A stretch of DNA of 64,000 nucleotides from Hyphomicrobium sp. GTDB taxonomy: Bacteria; Pseudomonadota; Alphaproteobacteria; Rhizobiales; Hyphomicrobiaceae. Position numbers and translations under genes: made by a program. Position 1 is the stretch's first letter, and every line of letters starts with the position of its first letter. The stretch is from NCBI GenBank assembly GCA_017512425.1, contig JAFWGI010000015.1, positions 496,001 to 560,000 on the forward strand, given 5' to 3'. Positions 26,259 to 33,952 of this stretch are shown here, in pieces. The notes beneath the pieces are model-generated. The model was not told where the DNA came from. It did no database searches and saw only the letters and a program-made list of their open reading frames with translations.

Positions 26259-27010
26259 TCTCTCAGGCGCTTCAGGGTGTCTTTCGTTCGTTGCGGCTGT
26301 ATCACGGCGCCGACGCGCCGCGCACGCGCATGGATCAACTTTATCGGGCCTATGTTAATCCGGGCGATCTGGTTTTCGATATCGGCGCTCACGTCGGCGA
26401 TCGGATATCATCGTTTCGCCGCATCGGAGCGAGGGTCGTCGCGCTTGAGCCGCAGCCGCTGTTGCAGCGGGCATTGCGGCTTATTCACGGAAACGATCCA
26501 GGCGTTATTCTGGTACCGGCCGCGGCGGGTCCCGACATCCGAGCGCGCACGCTTCTCATCAACACGCGCAACCCAACGGTATCAACGCTATCGAGCGCAT
26601 TTCTCGTCGAAGCGGTCGATGCCGACGGATGGCAGGGGCAGACATGGGACGCGACCCTGACTGTGCCGACAATCACGCTTGACCGACTGATCTCTAAGTT
26701 CGGACCCCCGGCCTTCATAAAAATTGATATCGAAGGATATGAAGACGAGGCGTTGCGCGGACTGACGCAAGCGGTGCCAGCACTGTCATTTGAATTCACC
26801 ACGATCGCGCGCGACGTTGCGCAGCGCTGTCTTCGCACCGTCACGGCGCTTGGTGATTACAGCTTCAATGTCGCGATCGGCGAGACGCAGCGGCTGCAAT
26901 TTTCTGACGGCATTTCAGCAGGACAAATGTCGGAATATCTGGAACTTTTGCCGCACGCGGCGAACTCCGGCGACGTCTATGCGGTGCTGTCGTCACATGC
27001 TGTAACTTAG
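26255..27010 (+). CDS. FkbM-family methyltransferase
   Basis: A 251-aa SAM-dependent O-methyltransferase. Seen: GDLVFDIGAHVGDRISSFRR (SAM loop), RVVALEPQPLLQRALRLI, and FIKIDIEGYEDEALRGL, the hallmark FkbM motif. Many FkbM proteins methylate sugars. The start overlaps the opgH stop (ATGA), so the two are translationally coupled. This suggests that the periplasmic glucan or a linked sugar is O-methylated, a substitution not standard for these glucans; this is inference from context. Confidence 0.88.
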   Translation: MISQALQGVFRSLRLYHGADAPRTRMDQLYRAYVNPGDLVFDIGAHVGDRISSFRRIGARVVALEPQPLLQRALRLIHGNDPGVILVPAAAGPDIRARTLLINTRNPTVSTLSSAFLVEAVDADGWQGQTWDATLTVPTITLDRLISKFGPPAFIKIDIEGYEDEALRGLTQAVPALSFEFTTIARDVAQRCLRTVTALGDYSFNVAIGETQRLQFSDGISAGQMSEYLELLPHAANSGDVYAVLSSHAVT

Positions 27011-27038
27011 GTACTTACATTGTGATCTGGAGACGTCA

Positions 27039-28040
27039 ATGCGATCAGCGCTTACTTTAGCAACCGCCGCCTTGTTGGCACTGACCTGCAGCGCCAACGC
27101 GGCATCACTCGACGGCCTATCCGTCGATGTGACGAATGAAAGCGAAGCGGTGCTGTGCGCTGAAAAGGACAACGTCGCGATCTCGTTCGCGAACAAGGAC
27201 GTGCGTTCGTTCCGTATTGAGGCAGCCCATCCAGTCTATCTGGCGGCTGGCATGCGGGACAATTACGAAGCCGATTGGACGGCGTGCGATATGAGCGCCG
27301 ATCCGTCATATCAGGCGCCGGGACAGCCGCGCAAAGTCACGCTTTACGAAGAAACCGAGCTTTGGGTCGTCGGCTATGCATTCCCCGCATTCTGGCGTCC
27401 ATCGACGGCGACGGTGCGCATTGGCGATCGCGTCGAAAAGGGACTGCATCTGTTGCAGGTGTGGGTACTGCGCACCGACGGCGCGGAAGAAGTTCTCGTT
27501 CTCTATCCGCAAGACGGGTACTGGCGACCGCGGCCGATGACGCCGCCGAATATGCGCAATACAGGCTACGGCTCGTCGTTTTTGGTCGGCCCAGTCGAGG
27601 TTGACGGACGGCCGGTCGTAAAATTCAAGGAAGTCGCTTTCGATCCGAAGTCGCGGACGTTCACGCTGACGTTCGAAAAGGGCGGCTCGGCGACGTTGAA
27701 GATGGCGAGCGTCGACAAGAATAAGCTGGCGCTGGACGTTGCTTTCGACCGGAGCATCGACGGCGGTCCGTTCGCGATGCTCAGATCGATGTATGTCACC
27801 GAGTTCAACAACGATATGGCGCGGATCGCGTTGCGCGAGAAGGGCGCCAAGGGCTGGCTTGAAGAAAACATCATGAAGTTCGGCAAGGCGCATGCGACCG
27901 ACATCTGGATGGGTCGCCTGTCGCCCTCACAGCACAACACATCGTCGCCGGATATCGTGTTCAACAGCTTCTCGGATGGTCCGTACCCGAAGCGGCCGAA
28001 AAGTGAGCCGCCGCCGACGATCGAGCCGAAGAAGCCTTAG
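27039..28040 (+). CDS. Exported protein of unknown function
   Basis: A 333-aa protein with a clear signal peptide (MRSALTLATAALLALTCSANA, cleavage after ANA). The mature region is mixed alpha/beta with many aromatic residues, including ETELWVVGYAFPAFWRPSTA, GLHLLQVWVLRTDGAEEVLV, and a proline-rich C-terminus (RPKSEPPPTIEPKKP). I do not recognise the family. It follows the FkbM gene by 28 bases, in the opgH operon direction, and has its own GGAG-like ribosome site (CTGGAGACGTC). A periplasmic role connected with the glucan is possible. It ends convergent with the HAD gene. Confidence 0.8.
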   Translation: MRSALTLATAALLALTCSANAASLDGLSVDVTNESEAVLCAEKDNVAISFANKDVRSFRIEAAHPVYLAAGMRDNYEADWTACDMSADPSYQAPGQPRKVTLYEETELWVVGYAFPAFWRPSTATVRIGDRVEKGLHLLQVWVLRTDGAEEVLVLYPQDGYWRPRPMTPPNMRNTGYGSSFLVGPVEVDGRPVVKFKEVAFDPKSRTFTLTFEKGGSATLKMASVDKNKLALDVAFDRSIDGGPFAMLRSMYVTEFNNDMARIALREKGAKGWLEENIMKFGKAHATDIWMGRLSPSQHNTSSPDIVFNSFSDGPYPKRPKSEPPPTIEPKKP

Positions 28041-28048
28041 TTAGGTGC

Positions 28049-28945
28049 TCACCAGACAAGTTCGGTCATCGCAGCGATCGCGCTTGGTGTGCCCGGCGGG
28101 AAGAGCGCCGCGAGTTTGGAGGGCGACAGCCGTTCTGCGTCCATTGCGTCGTGCCGGTGGATGCCGGAGGCAACGAACAGCGCGTCGCAGCCGAAATTCT
28201 GCGCGCCCTTCAGATCGGTGCGGATCGCATCGCCAATAACAAGCGCTTTCCGGCGCGGAACATTTGTGTCGCGCAGAGCTTCCGCCTTGTGATGGGCCGT
28301 CTCGTAGGCGCTCAGGTGCGGCTTGCCGGCCCAGAATACCTGTCCGTTCATGCGCTCGTAAATGTCGGCGATTGCGCCGGCACAAAACAAAATTGTGCCG
28401 CCAACGTCCACGACGAGATCCGGATTAGCACAGACGAACGGTAGATTGTGCTCGAGTGCGCGCTCGAGTAACGGCCGGTAGTCGTCCGGCGTTTCGTTGC
28501 GATCATCATTGAGGCCCGTGCAAATGATCGCTTCAGCATCTTCGAGCGCCACCGACTTTGCCTCAAGTGCCTTGAACAATGCCTGGTCGCGGTCTTGCGG
28601 GCCAATGCAGTAGAGTTTTTTGAAGCCTCGGCCGGCGACATGATTGAGCGCAATGTCGCCTGACGACACAATATCGTCCCAAGCGTTGAGCGGGACGTGA
28701 CGCAGCGCCAGCATGTCAGCGACGCGCTGCTTCGGAACCGGCGCGTTGGATACAAGAATGACCGTGCCGCCTTCGCTGCGAAATCGCGAGAGCGCGGCGC
28801 AAGCGCCCGTGAAGGCAGAGATGCCGTTGTGTACGACGCCCCAGACGTCGCAAAAGAGCACGTCGTAACGGCTGAGCAGCTCGCCAGCGTGATCGAGGAT
28901 TGGCGGTGCGCGATGACTCCGCTGCTCTGAGTTGGCTTGGGGCAC
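28049..28945 (-). CDS. HAD-superfamily class IIA hydrolase (NagD-like)
   Basis: A 298-aa phosphatase-type protein. HAD motif I reads LFCDVWGVVHNGIS: the nucleophile aspartate is present but the second aspartate is W, which is normal for this alphaproteobacterial subgroup. Motif II is TVILVSNAPVPKQRV. Motif III/IV is ALVIGDAIRTDLKGAQNFG, with WAGKPHLSAYE before it. Members dephosphorylate sugar phosphates, nucleotides or pyridoxal phosphate; the substrate is unknown here. It stands alone, convergent with the exported-protein gene and upstream of the two-component operon but 139 bases from it. Confidence 0.9.
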   Translation of the reverse strand: MPQANSEQRSHRAPPILDHAGELLSRYDVLFCDVWGVVHNGISAFTGACAALSRFRSEGGTVILVSNAPVPKQRVADMLALRHVPLNAWDDIVSSGDIALNHVAGRGFKKLYCIGPQDRDQALFKALEAKSVALEDAEAIICTGLNDDRNETPDDYRPLLERALEHNLPFVCANPDLVVDVGGTILFCAGAIADIYERMNGQVFWAGKPHLSAYETAHHKAEALRDTNVPRRKALVIGDAIRTDLKGAQNFGCDALFVASGIHRHDAMDAERLSPSKLAALFPPGTPSAIAAMTELVW

Positions 28946-29084
28946 GGCGCTCCGCTCATATGAGCCGTTCCAAATCCGGAACGAGCGTTGACGATTGTCA
29001 GGGGCTTACAGATGCGGTTAGCGGCTTTCAAGGCCAAAATCAGTTTGTTGGCGTTCGAAGCAAGCGTTGTTCGGCATTTGATTT

Positions 29085-30443
29085 CTATCGCGGCGCCACG
29101 GTATCGAGCGTCAGCGTCACAGCAAATCCGCCGTTGCCGTGCGAAAAAGCGAGGTCGCCTCCCCAGGCTTCGACGATTTCTGAAACAATTGCCAATCCGA
29201 GCCCCGTGCCAGGGCCAGACGTGTCGATCCGGCCGCCACGGCGGACCGCTTCGGCGATTTTATCGGCCGGAATACCGGGGCCATCGTCAGCGATGCTCAG
29301 CTTCATTCTATTGCCATCGCGCGACGCGTTGACGACGACGCTGGATTTGGCATGCCGCGCGGCGTTCTCAAGGAGGCCGCCGAGTGCTTCAGCAAGATCG
29401 TCGGCGTGAATGCGGACAAAAGTTGCCGGGGCAATATCGATCGACCATGCCAGACGTGCGCCGTTGGGCGTTCGCTGCAGGACGCTGATGACCTGGCGCG
29501 CGACGGCGGCAGCATCGGCAGAGGATGCGAAGGATATGCTTTGCATGCGCGCCCGCGCCAATTGCCGCTCGACGTGCCGCTGCATCATCAGCGCGGCGCT
29601 TTCGAGGTCGCCTGCGATTGCCGTTTCGCCTTTTGCTTTAAGGTGGGTGATGCCGCCAAGGACGACCTGCAGCGGCGTTTTCAATCCGTGCGCCAGGTCG
29701 GCCGCCGAGGTGCGGGCGCGTGCAATCTGTTGGTCGCGCGCATCAAGCAGCGTGTCGATTTCGCGTGCCAAAGGTTGAACTTCGTCCGGAAAATCATCGC
29801 CGAGCCGTCGTTCGCTACCAGTCCTGATACCGGCAATTCTGCTGCTTATCGACGAGAGCGGTTTGAGACCGACGGAAACCTGCACCCAGGCTGCCGCAAT
29901 AAGAAGCGCGCCGAGAACGCCGAGTAACGGTGCCAACGCGCCGGCAAATCGCCATACTGCACTGTTGATTTGGGCTTCGTCGATCGCGACAGCAAACTTT
30001 GCGCGCTGGCGGTCTAGTCTCGGCGGCAATTCGAGATGGCGTTGCATAAGATAAAGTCGCTGGTCGTCTGGCCCTGCAACAGAATGGTGGTGCGATTGTT
30101 CGTCGAGCGCCGGATCGGCCGGCATTGCGATAACGAAGTCCCACAGCGATCGCGATCGTAGATCGCGGTTTTTGCCGTCGAGTGTAATCTGCCAATACAG
30201 GCCTGACATCGGCGTATCAAAGCGCGGATCGCTCGGCGCGGTGATAACCGCCAGATCACCGCTTGGCGCGCGATCAAGACCCGCGATCAGTTGCGTCATG
30301 TGCGCGTCGAGTTCGCCGTCGATCCAGGTTTTGACGTGGCGTTCGAAAAGCGTGCTCAAACCAAACGCCGCAATCGCGAGAGCGATCGCAATGACGCCGG
30401 CAGCCGCCAGCAACAGACGGTTTCGCAGCGAATTGGTTTTCAT
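29085..30443 (-). CDS. Sensor histidine kinase (PhoQ/QseC-like)
   Basis: A 452-aa membrane sensor. Two membrane segments (LLLAAAGVIAIALAIAAFGL and APLLGVLGALLIAAAWVQV) enclose a periplasmic domain of about 130 aa. A HAMP-like linker precedes the phospho-acceptor site ADLAHGLKTPLQVVLGG, then the ATPase domain with GLLENAARHA (N box), SIADDGPGIP and GPGTGLGLAIVSEIVEAWGG. Its start overlaps the response-regulator stop by 4 bases. With the upstream PepSY genes, the pair resembles systems that sense metal or envelope conditions; the actual signal is unknown. Confidence 0.92.
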   Translation of the reverse strand: MKTNSLRNRLLLAAAGVIAIALAIAAFGLSTLFERHVKTWIDGELDAHMTQLIAGLDRAPSGDLAVITAPSDPRFDTPMSGLYWQITLDGKNRDLRSRSLWDFVIAMPADPALDEQSHHHSVAGPDDQRLYLMQRHLELPPRLDRQRAKFAVAIDEAQINSAVWRFAGALAPLLGVLGALLIAAAWVQVSVGLKPLSSISSRIAGIRTGSERRLGDDFPDEVQPLAREIDTLLDARDQQIARARTSAADLAHGLKTPLQVVLGGITHLKAKGETAIAGDLESAALMMQRHVERQLARARMQSISFASSADAAAVARQVISVLQRTPNGARLAWSIDIAPATFVRIHADDLAEALGGLLENAARHAKSSVVVNASRDGNRMKLSIADDGPGIPADKIAEAVRRGGRIDTSGPGTGLGLAIVSEIVEAWGGDLAFSHGNGGFAVTLTLDTVAPR

Positions 30444-31105
30444 GGCGCGCTATCAGCAACAAAGTAGCCGTAGCCGCGCCGGGTCTCGATTGTTTCGGTG
30501 CCCAGTTTCTTGCGCACGCGCATGATGGCTGCTTCGAGCGCATTAGCCTCGCGGGCATCCTCGTCGCCGTAGAGATGTTCGAGCAGTTCCGAGGCTGGCA
30601 CCACCCGGCCCTTGTTGTGGACGAGGAAGGACACAAGCCGGTATTCCAGCGGCGTCAGCGGAACGTGCACACCATTGGTGGAGACGTGCATCTGCCTTGT
30701 GTCGACGCGAATAAGGCCGGTCTCGATGACTGCCGAGCCTATGCCGACTGAACGCCGGATGAGCGCGCGTACCCGAGCGACAAGTTCTTCCATTTGAAAT
30801 GGCTTGACGAGGTAATCATCGGCACCGGCATCAATACCCTCGACGCGCTCGGCCCAAAGCCCGCGCGCCGTTAGAACCAGGACTGGAAGATGCCGCCCGG
30901 CGGCGCGCCATTTTTTCAGTACGGTCAGGCCGTCTATCTTCGGCAGGCCGAGATCGAGCACGATGAGGTCGTAAGGCTCGGTGTCGCCGCGGAACCAAGC
31001 ATCCTCGCCATCGGCCGCAATATCGGTGACAAAACTCGCGGCTTTCAGCGCAGCGGAAATATCGGCCGCGATCCGCGGATCATCTTCAACGATTAGGATG
31101 CGCAT
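30440..31105 (-). CDS. OmpR-family response regulator
   Basis: A 221-aa regulator: receiver domain with the phospho-aspartate in DLIVLDLGLPKIDG (about residue 51) and the switch lysine in DDYLVKPFQMEELVARV, then a winged-helix DNA-binding domain (LTPLEYRLVSFLVHNKGRVV, LLEHLYGDEDAREANALEAA, RRGYGYFV). Its start shares one base with the stop of the upstream PepSY gene, and its stop overlaps the kinase start, so the three form one minus-strand operon. Its probable targets include the neighbouring PepSY genes; no operator was identified. Confidence 0.94.
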   Translation of the reverse strand: MRILIVEDDPRIAADISAALKAASFVTDIAADGEDAWFRGDTEPYDLIVLDLGLPKIDGLTVLKKWRAAGRHLPVLVLTARGLWAERVEGIDAGADDYLVKPFQMEELVARVRALIRRSVGIGSAVIETGLIRVDTRQMHVSTNGVHVPLTPLEYRLVSFLVHNKGRVVPASELLEHLYGDEDAREANALEAAIMRVRKKLGTETIETRRGYGYFVADSAP

Positions 31106-31437
31106 CAGTCATCGTCTTCGATTTTCAGGATCACGCCGTTCGCAGCATCAACTTCAACTTCTTGAATCCGTCCGCCCGGGCGCAGAATTTTGAAATCATA
31201 AACTAGCCCGCTGCCGCTGTCGTCGTATTCCAGTTCTGTTTCAAGATGCCGGCCGGGTACTTTGACGCGCAGCATCTCGACGATTTCCTGGAGCGGACGG
31301 ATTTTTCCGGCTTCAACGAGGCGGCGCGCTTCTTCATGGCTGACGTTGTCGCTTTCCGCCGCGACTGGCGTTGCCGTCAGCATGGGGAATGCGGCAGCGA
31401 ACGCGAGCAGGACGAGATATGGGCAGCGGAAATACAT
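31105..31437 (-). CDS. Exported PepSY-domain protein
   Basis: A 110-aa protein. ATG 31437 gives the signal peptide MYFRCPYLVLLAFAAAFPML...PVAAE; the longer open frame to 31974 overlaps a plus-strand gene and is not credible. The mature part has SHEEARRLVEAGKIRPLQEI, LETELEYDDSGSGLVYDFKI and an acidic tail, ILRPGGRIQEVEVDAANGVI plus LKIEDDD, matching the PepSY fold. These small periplasmic proteins are often controlled by and linked to two-component systems. It is coupled to the response regulator by a one-base overlap. Confidence 0.88.
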   Translation of the reverse strand: MYFRCPYLVLLAFAAAFPMLTATPVAAESDNVSHEEARRLVEAGKIRPLQEIVEMLRVKVPGRHLETELEYDDSGSGLVYDFKILRPGGRIQEVEVDAANGVILKIEDDD

Positions 31438-31590
31438 CGATTCATTCTGTGCCAATGGCGCTGACAGGAAGCTGACAGTCCAAGTCAGCGTCCGATCAGG
31501 CGTCGTTTGCCAATTCTGAAGCTGCTGGCGACCGTGTTGCTGCAATTCCGCGCGTACCGTCAGCTCGCAACCTACATGGAGGTATATGAG

Positions 31591-31869
31591 ATGAAAACGA
31601 CCCTGATGGCAGGCGCTGTTGCCGCAGTGCTCGTGACGCCGGTTCTGGCCGGTGACGATATGGTTTACGGCCGCTTGAACGTACCGGCCAACGAGTGGAA
31701 GTCGCCGACCGCGATCGGTGAAATTCTTGCTGGTCAAGGCTACAAGGTTCACAAGATCGAAAGCGACGATGGCGCTTACGAAGTCGATATGACCGACAAG
31801 AACGGCGTGCTTGTCGAAGTCCACGTTCATCCCTCGACGGGCGACATTCTTGCTGGATATGACGACTAA
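31591..31869 (+). CDS. Exported PepSY-like protein (small)
   Basis: A 92-aa protein. ATG 31591 is preceded by GGAGG at good spacing and opens the signal peptide MKTTLMAGAVAAVLVTPVLA. The mature 72 residues contain PTAIGEILAGQGYKVHKIES, DDGAYEVDMTDKNGVLVEVH, and HPSTGDILAGYDD, a compact PepSY-like fold with an acidic end. It is divergent from the PepSY-regulator-kinase operon and ends at a strong hairpin, convergent with a third PepSY-like gene. Likely part of the same response; function unknown. Confidence 0.85.
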   Translation: MKTTLMAGAVAAVLVTPVLAGDDMVYGRLNVPANEWKSPTAIGEILAGQGYKVHKIESDDGAYEVDMTDKNGVLVEVHVHPSTGDILAGYDD

Positions 31870-31875
31870 GGCTGT

Positions 31876-31912
31876 GGCCTTGCGGTTTCTGGAATTCAGA
31901 AACCGCAAGGCC
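31876..31912. terminator. Strong bidirectional hairpin between convergent PepSY genes
   Basis: A perfect 16-bp stem, GGCCTTGCGGTTTCTG with CAGAAACCGCAAGGCC, around a 5-nt loop, directly after the plus-strand PepSY stop and 53 bases past the stop of the minus-strand one. No T-run on either side, so termination would rely on the stem alone. Confidence 0.7.
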
Positions 31913-31964
31913 GCCTCACAGAAGTGAAGCGGCCCAGCAATTCGAATTCCAAGAGACCGAAATA

Positions 31965-32225
31965 TCAATCCCACTCGCGCTCGCGGTTGACGATACGTCC
32001 GCCGCGGATATCGAGATCATAGACCCGGCCGCTCTTGTGGCGTGCATTGTCGACTTCCCAACGGCCATCATCGAGTTCGATTTCGCCCCAGGAGACGAAG
32101 CCGTTCGCCTTTAAAACGTTCGTGATCGAGGCGCGCTCGGTCTTGTTCGGCCAACGGTCGGCGTGCGCTGCTGTAGCGGCGGTCGAGATCAGGATCACGG
32201 CGGCGAATTTCAGCGTGGTTTTCAT
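31965..32225 (-). CDS. Exported PepSY-like protein (small)
   Basis: An 86-aa protein with signal peptide MKTTLKFAAVILISTAATAA and AHA-type cleavage. The mature part, with NKTERASITNVLKANGFVSW, GEIELDDGRWEVDNARHKSG and RVYDLDIRGGRIVNREREWD, is the basic/tryptophan variant of the PepSY-like fold. Its first residues (MKTTLK) echo those of the plus-strand neighbour (MKTTLM), hinting at local duplication followed by divergence. The upstream gap to the molybdopterin-type gene (32226-32415) contains a high-AT stretch but no gene. Confidence 0.85.
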   Translation of the reverse strand: MKTTLKFAAVILISTAATAAHADRWPNKTERASITNVLKANGFVSWGEIELDDGRWEVDNARHKSGRVYDLDIRGGRIVNREREWD

Positions 32226-32415
32226 TTAGTCACCTCGTAAATTGCAAATGAACATCAAGGAAGTTTTTCCTTGAGCTACCCCATGCGATGTCTGCGTCGC
32301 TAGGGTTGCCGCAACTGTACTGATGAGCAGTGATAACGCGCTGACAGGGTGTGTCAGCGATTTGTCAGCGACGGGCAATGCGGTGTCGGCTGCAAGCCTG
32401 ACACAGGCCGATCCT

Positions 32416-32970
32416 TCACTGAACTTCGAGAAGATAGAGCGCCCAAACCCAGGTCGCTTCAATATCCTGACTGACGGCTTTTCCATCCGTGCCGTAAAGC
32501 AGCCAGACGGGGCCGCGGCCGCCAACGGCCAGCGGCGCGCCGTTTGCTGAAATCGCCAGGACCCATTTTTGCGCTTTGCGCATTTCGGGTGTCAGATCGA
32601 CGTTGTAGCCGTCAAGCGCCGTTGCAACGATCGTGGCGTTCTCGGCCGCGCCGGCAGCCTTCAGCACATCCGAAAGCAATGGGCCTTCAAGCTCAACCTT
32701 GGCCGGCCAGCCATCGACGTGTGTGACGATTTTTGTTTGAGGCAACGCGGCGAGCGCGGTGCGCGTGAGGACAAAGCCTTTCGAAAAGGTTTTATCCTTG
32801 TGTTTCAGAAACGCGTCGTGGAACGGATCGAGCGGTCCGCGGTTGGGATTTGCCATTTCGCCGGTAATCGTGAGAACCGTTGGTTCGACGGCTGACGGGT
32901 TGCTCGCGGCGCTCGTTGCGCCGATCGCAAGAGCGGCAATCAAGCTGCAAAAAAACGGTTTTAAGCGCAT
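32416..32970 (-). CDS. Exported molybdopterin-domain-like protein (small oxidoreductase family)
   Basis: A 184-aa protein. ATG 32970 gives the signal peptide MRLKPFFCSLIAALAIGATS. The mature part resembles the short oxidoreductase molybdopterin-binding domain proteins: VLTITGEMANPNRG, FTKGFVLTRTALAALPQ-like segment (here FSKGFVLTRTALAALPQTKI), GPLLSDVLKAAGAAENATIV, ALDGYNVDLTPEM, and GRGPVWLLYGTDGKAV. No cysteine is seen in the expected cofactor-ligand position, so cofactor binding is doubtful. It lies on the same strand as the PepSY-like gene and shortly after the unknown exported gene (36 bases). Function is unknown. Confidence 0.72.
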   Translation of the reverse strand: MRLKPFFCSLIAALAIGATSAASNPSAVEPTVLTITGEMANPNRGPLDPFHDAFLKHKDKTFSKGFVLTRTALAALPQTKIVTHVDGWPAKVELEGPLLSDVLKAAGAAENATIVATALDGYNVDLTPEMRKAQKWVLAISANGAPLAVGGRGPVWLLYGTDGKAVSQDIEATWVWALYLLEVQ

Positions 32971-33005
32971 GCTTCGATCCTTGATGGATGAATTGCAGTT
33001 CGGCA

Positions 33006-33335
33006 TTAAGGGAGCGGCTTGCAGCCGTAACCATAGCCGGTGATCTGCTTCATAATCGGCGCGGACGACGTCACGATGCCTTCAATTTTTTCGCGACCGA
33101 GCGCTGCAGCAACGCTGGCGACGTCGTAATCACGAAGTGTCTCGCCCTTGTTGTCTTCCACGTATGCGCAGCCGTTGTCGGAATAGCACGCGATCGCCAT
33201 TTCTTCGAGCGAGGTGCTCTCGTGCGATTTCAGGCAGAGAAATTCGGCAGGATCAGCATTCGTAGAGCGACTATTTGAAAACAGAATTCCAAGCGACAGA
33301 ACTACCATTAGGCCGTGATGAAATCGCAAATGCAT
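33006..33335 (-). CDS. Exported small protein of unknown function
   Basis: A 109-aa frame beginning with a hydrophobic N-terminus (MHLRFHHGLMVVLSLGILFS) and an ADP-type cleavage site. The mature part has four cysteines (FLCLKSHES, IACYSDNGCAYVED, GYGCKPLP), suggesting two disulphides in the periplasm. No family recognised. It runs in the direction of the molybdopterin-like gene 36 bases downstream, possibly with it in an operon, and is divergent from the next exported protein. Confidence 0.65.
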   Translation of the reverse strand: MHLRFHHGLMVVLSLGILFSNSRSTNADPAEFLCLKSHESTSLEEMAIACYSDNGCAYVEDNKGETLRDYDVASVAAALGREKIEGIVTSSAPIMKQITGYGYGCKPLP

Positions 33336-33488
33336 TTGAAAAATCCCCGCCCGCTGAAAGGTCAGAGCCTACCGTTTCGCCCGGTCTGCTGCAATTGTGC
33401 GACGCGGGTTGAGGAGAAACAGATCGAGGGATTGCAGTGTGCTTTGCTTGGTCTACTGTTGAAGCGGTGGGTCAAACGGGGGAGCAAA

Positions 33489-33917
33489 ATGGTAAATGGC
33501 ACGCGATTTCGCGACTACGTGACGTGGAGGGTTGCCGCCGTCGCCAGCACGCTTCTGCTCTTGCCGGGCGCCGCATACGCGAAATGCTTGTCGCCATCAG
33601 ACGCGGTCGCCGGTACGTTGCGGAAGGTGACGATACGCGATCTTGAGACCCGCAAGCTCATTACCAATTGGCATATCGTGCCAACCGAGCCGGTCTGCGT
33701 GAAGATCGGTGATATTACATGGAAGAACCAGCTCGATATCCAAATCGAATTTGCGAAATCGGTCGACGTCAAAAAGATGGACGACGAACTCGGCATGCCA
33801 ATTGGGTTCAAAGGCAAAATAGTCGGGTATCGCGATCCGCGAGATACGGCGGACATTATCGTGACCGAGGCCAAACCATACGGCGAACTCAACGATGCTG
33901 GCGAACTGAAGCAATGA
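33489..33917 (+). CDS. Exported protein of unknown function
   Basis: A 142-aa protein. ATG 33489 follows GGGGGAG and gives the signal peptide MVNGTRFRDYVTWRVAAVAS...LLLPGAAYAKC; the open frame further upstream overlaps the divergent gene. The mature region, with LRKVTIRDLETRKLITNWHI, VPTEPVCVKIGDITWKNQLD and IQIEFAKSVDVKKM, looks like a beta-rich domain of about 115 aa. Two cysteines (AKC and PVC) could pair. No family recognised. It ends convergent with tonB, 35 bases away. Confidence 0.75.
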   Translation: MVNGTRFRDYVTWRVAAVASTLLLLPGAAYAKCLSPSDAVAGTLRKVTIRDLETRKLITNWHIVPTEPVCVKIGDITWKNQLDIQIEFAKSVDVKKMDDELGMPIGFKGKIVGYRDPRDTADIIVTEAKPYGELNDAGELKQ

Positions 33918-33952
33918 ACCCCGTCGGTGCCCGGGATCGCAGGAAATAGGCG

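Noticed and set aside
28049..28945. HAD hydrolase lacking the second aspartate of motif I as a sign of lost activity
   Set aside because: DVWGV in place of DxDG is normal in this subgroup, so it was not reported as unusual.
31438..31974. N-terminal extension of the minus-strand PepSY gene
   Set aside because: It overlaps a real plus-strand PepSY gene and hairpin, and hides a good signal peptide starting at 31437.
32226..32525. 99-aa minus-strand frame
   Set aside because: No protein-like composition, overlaps the end of the molybdopterin-type gene in another frame.
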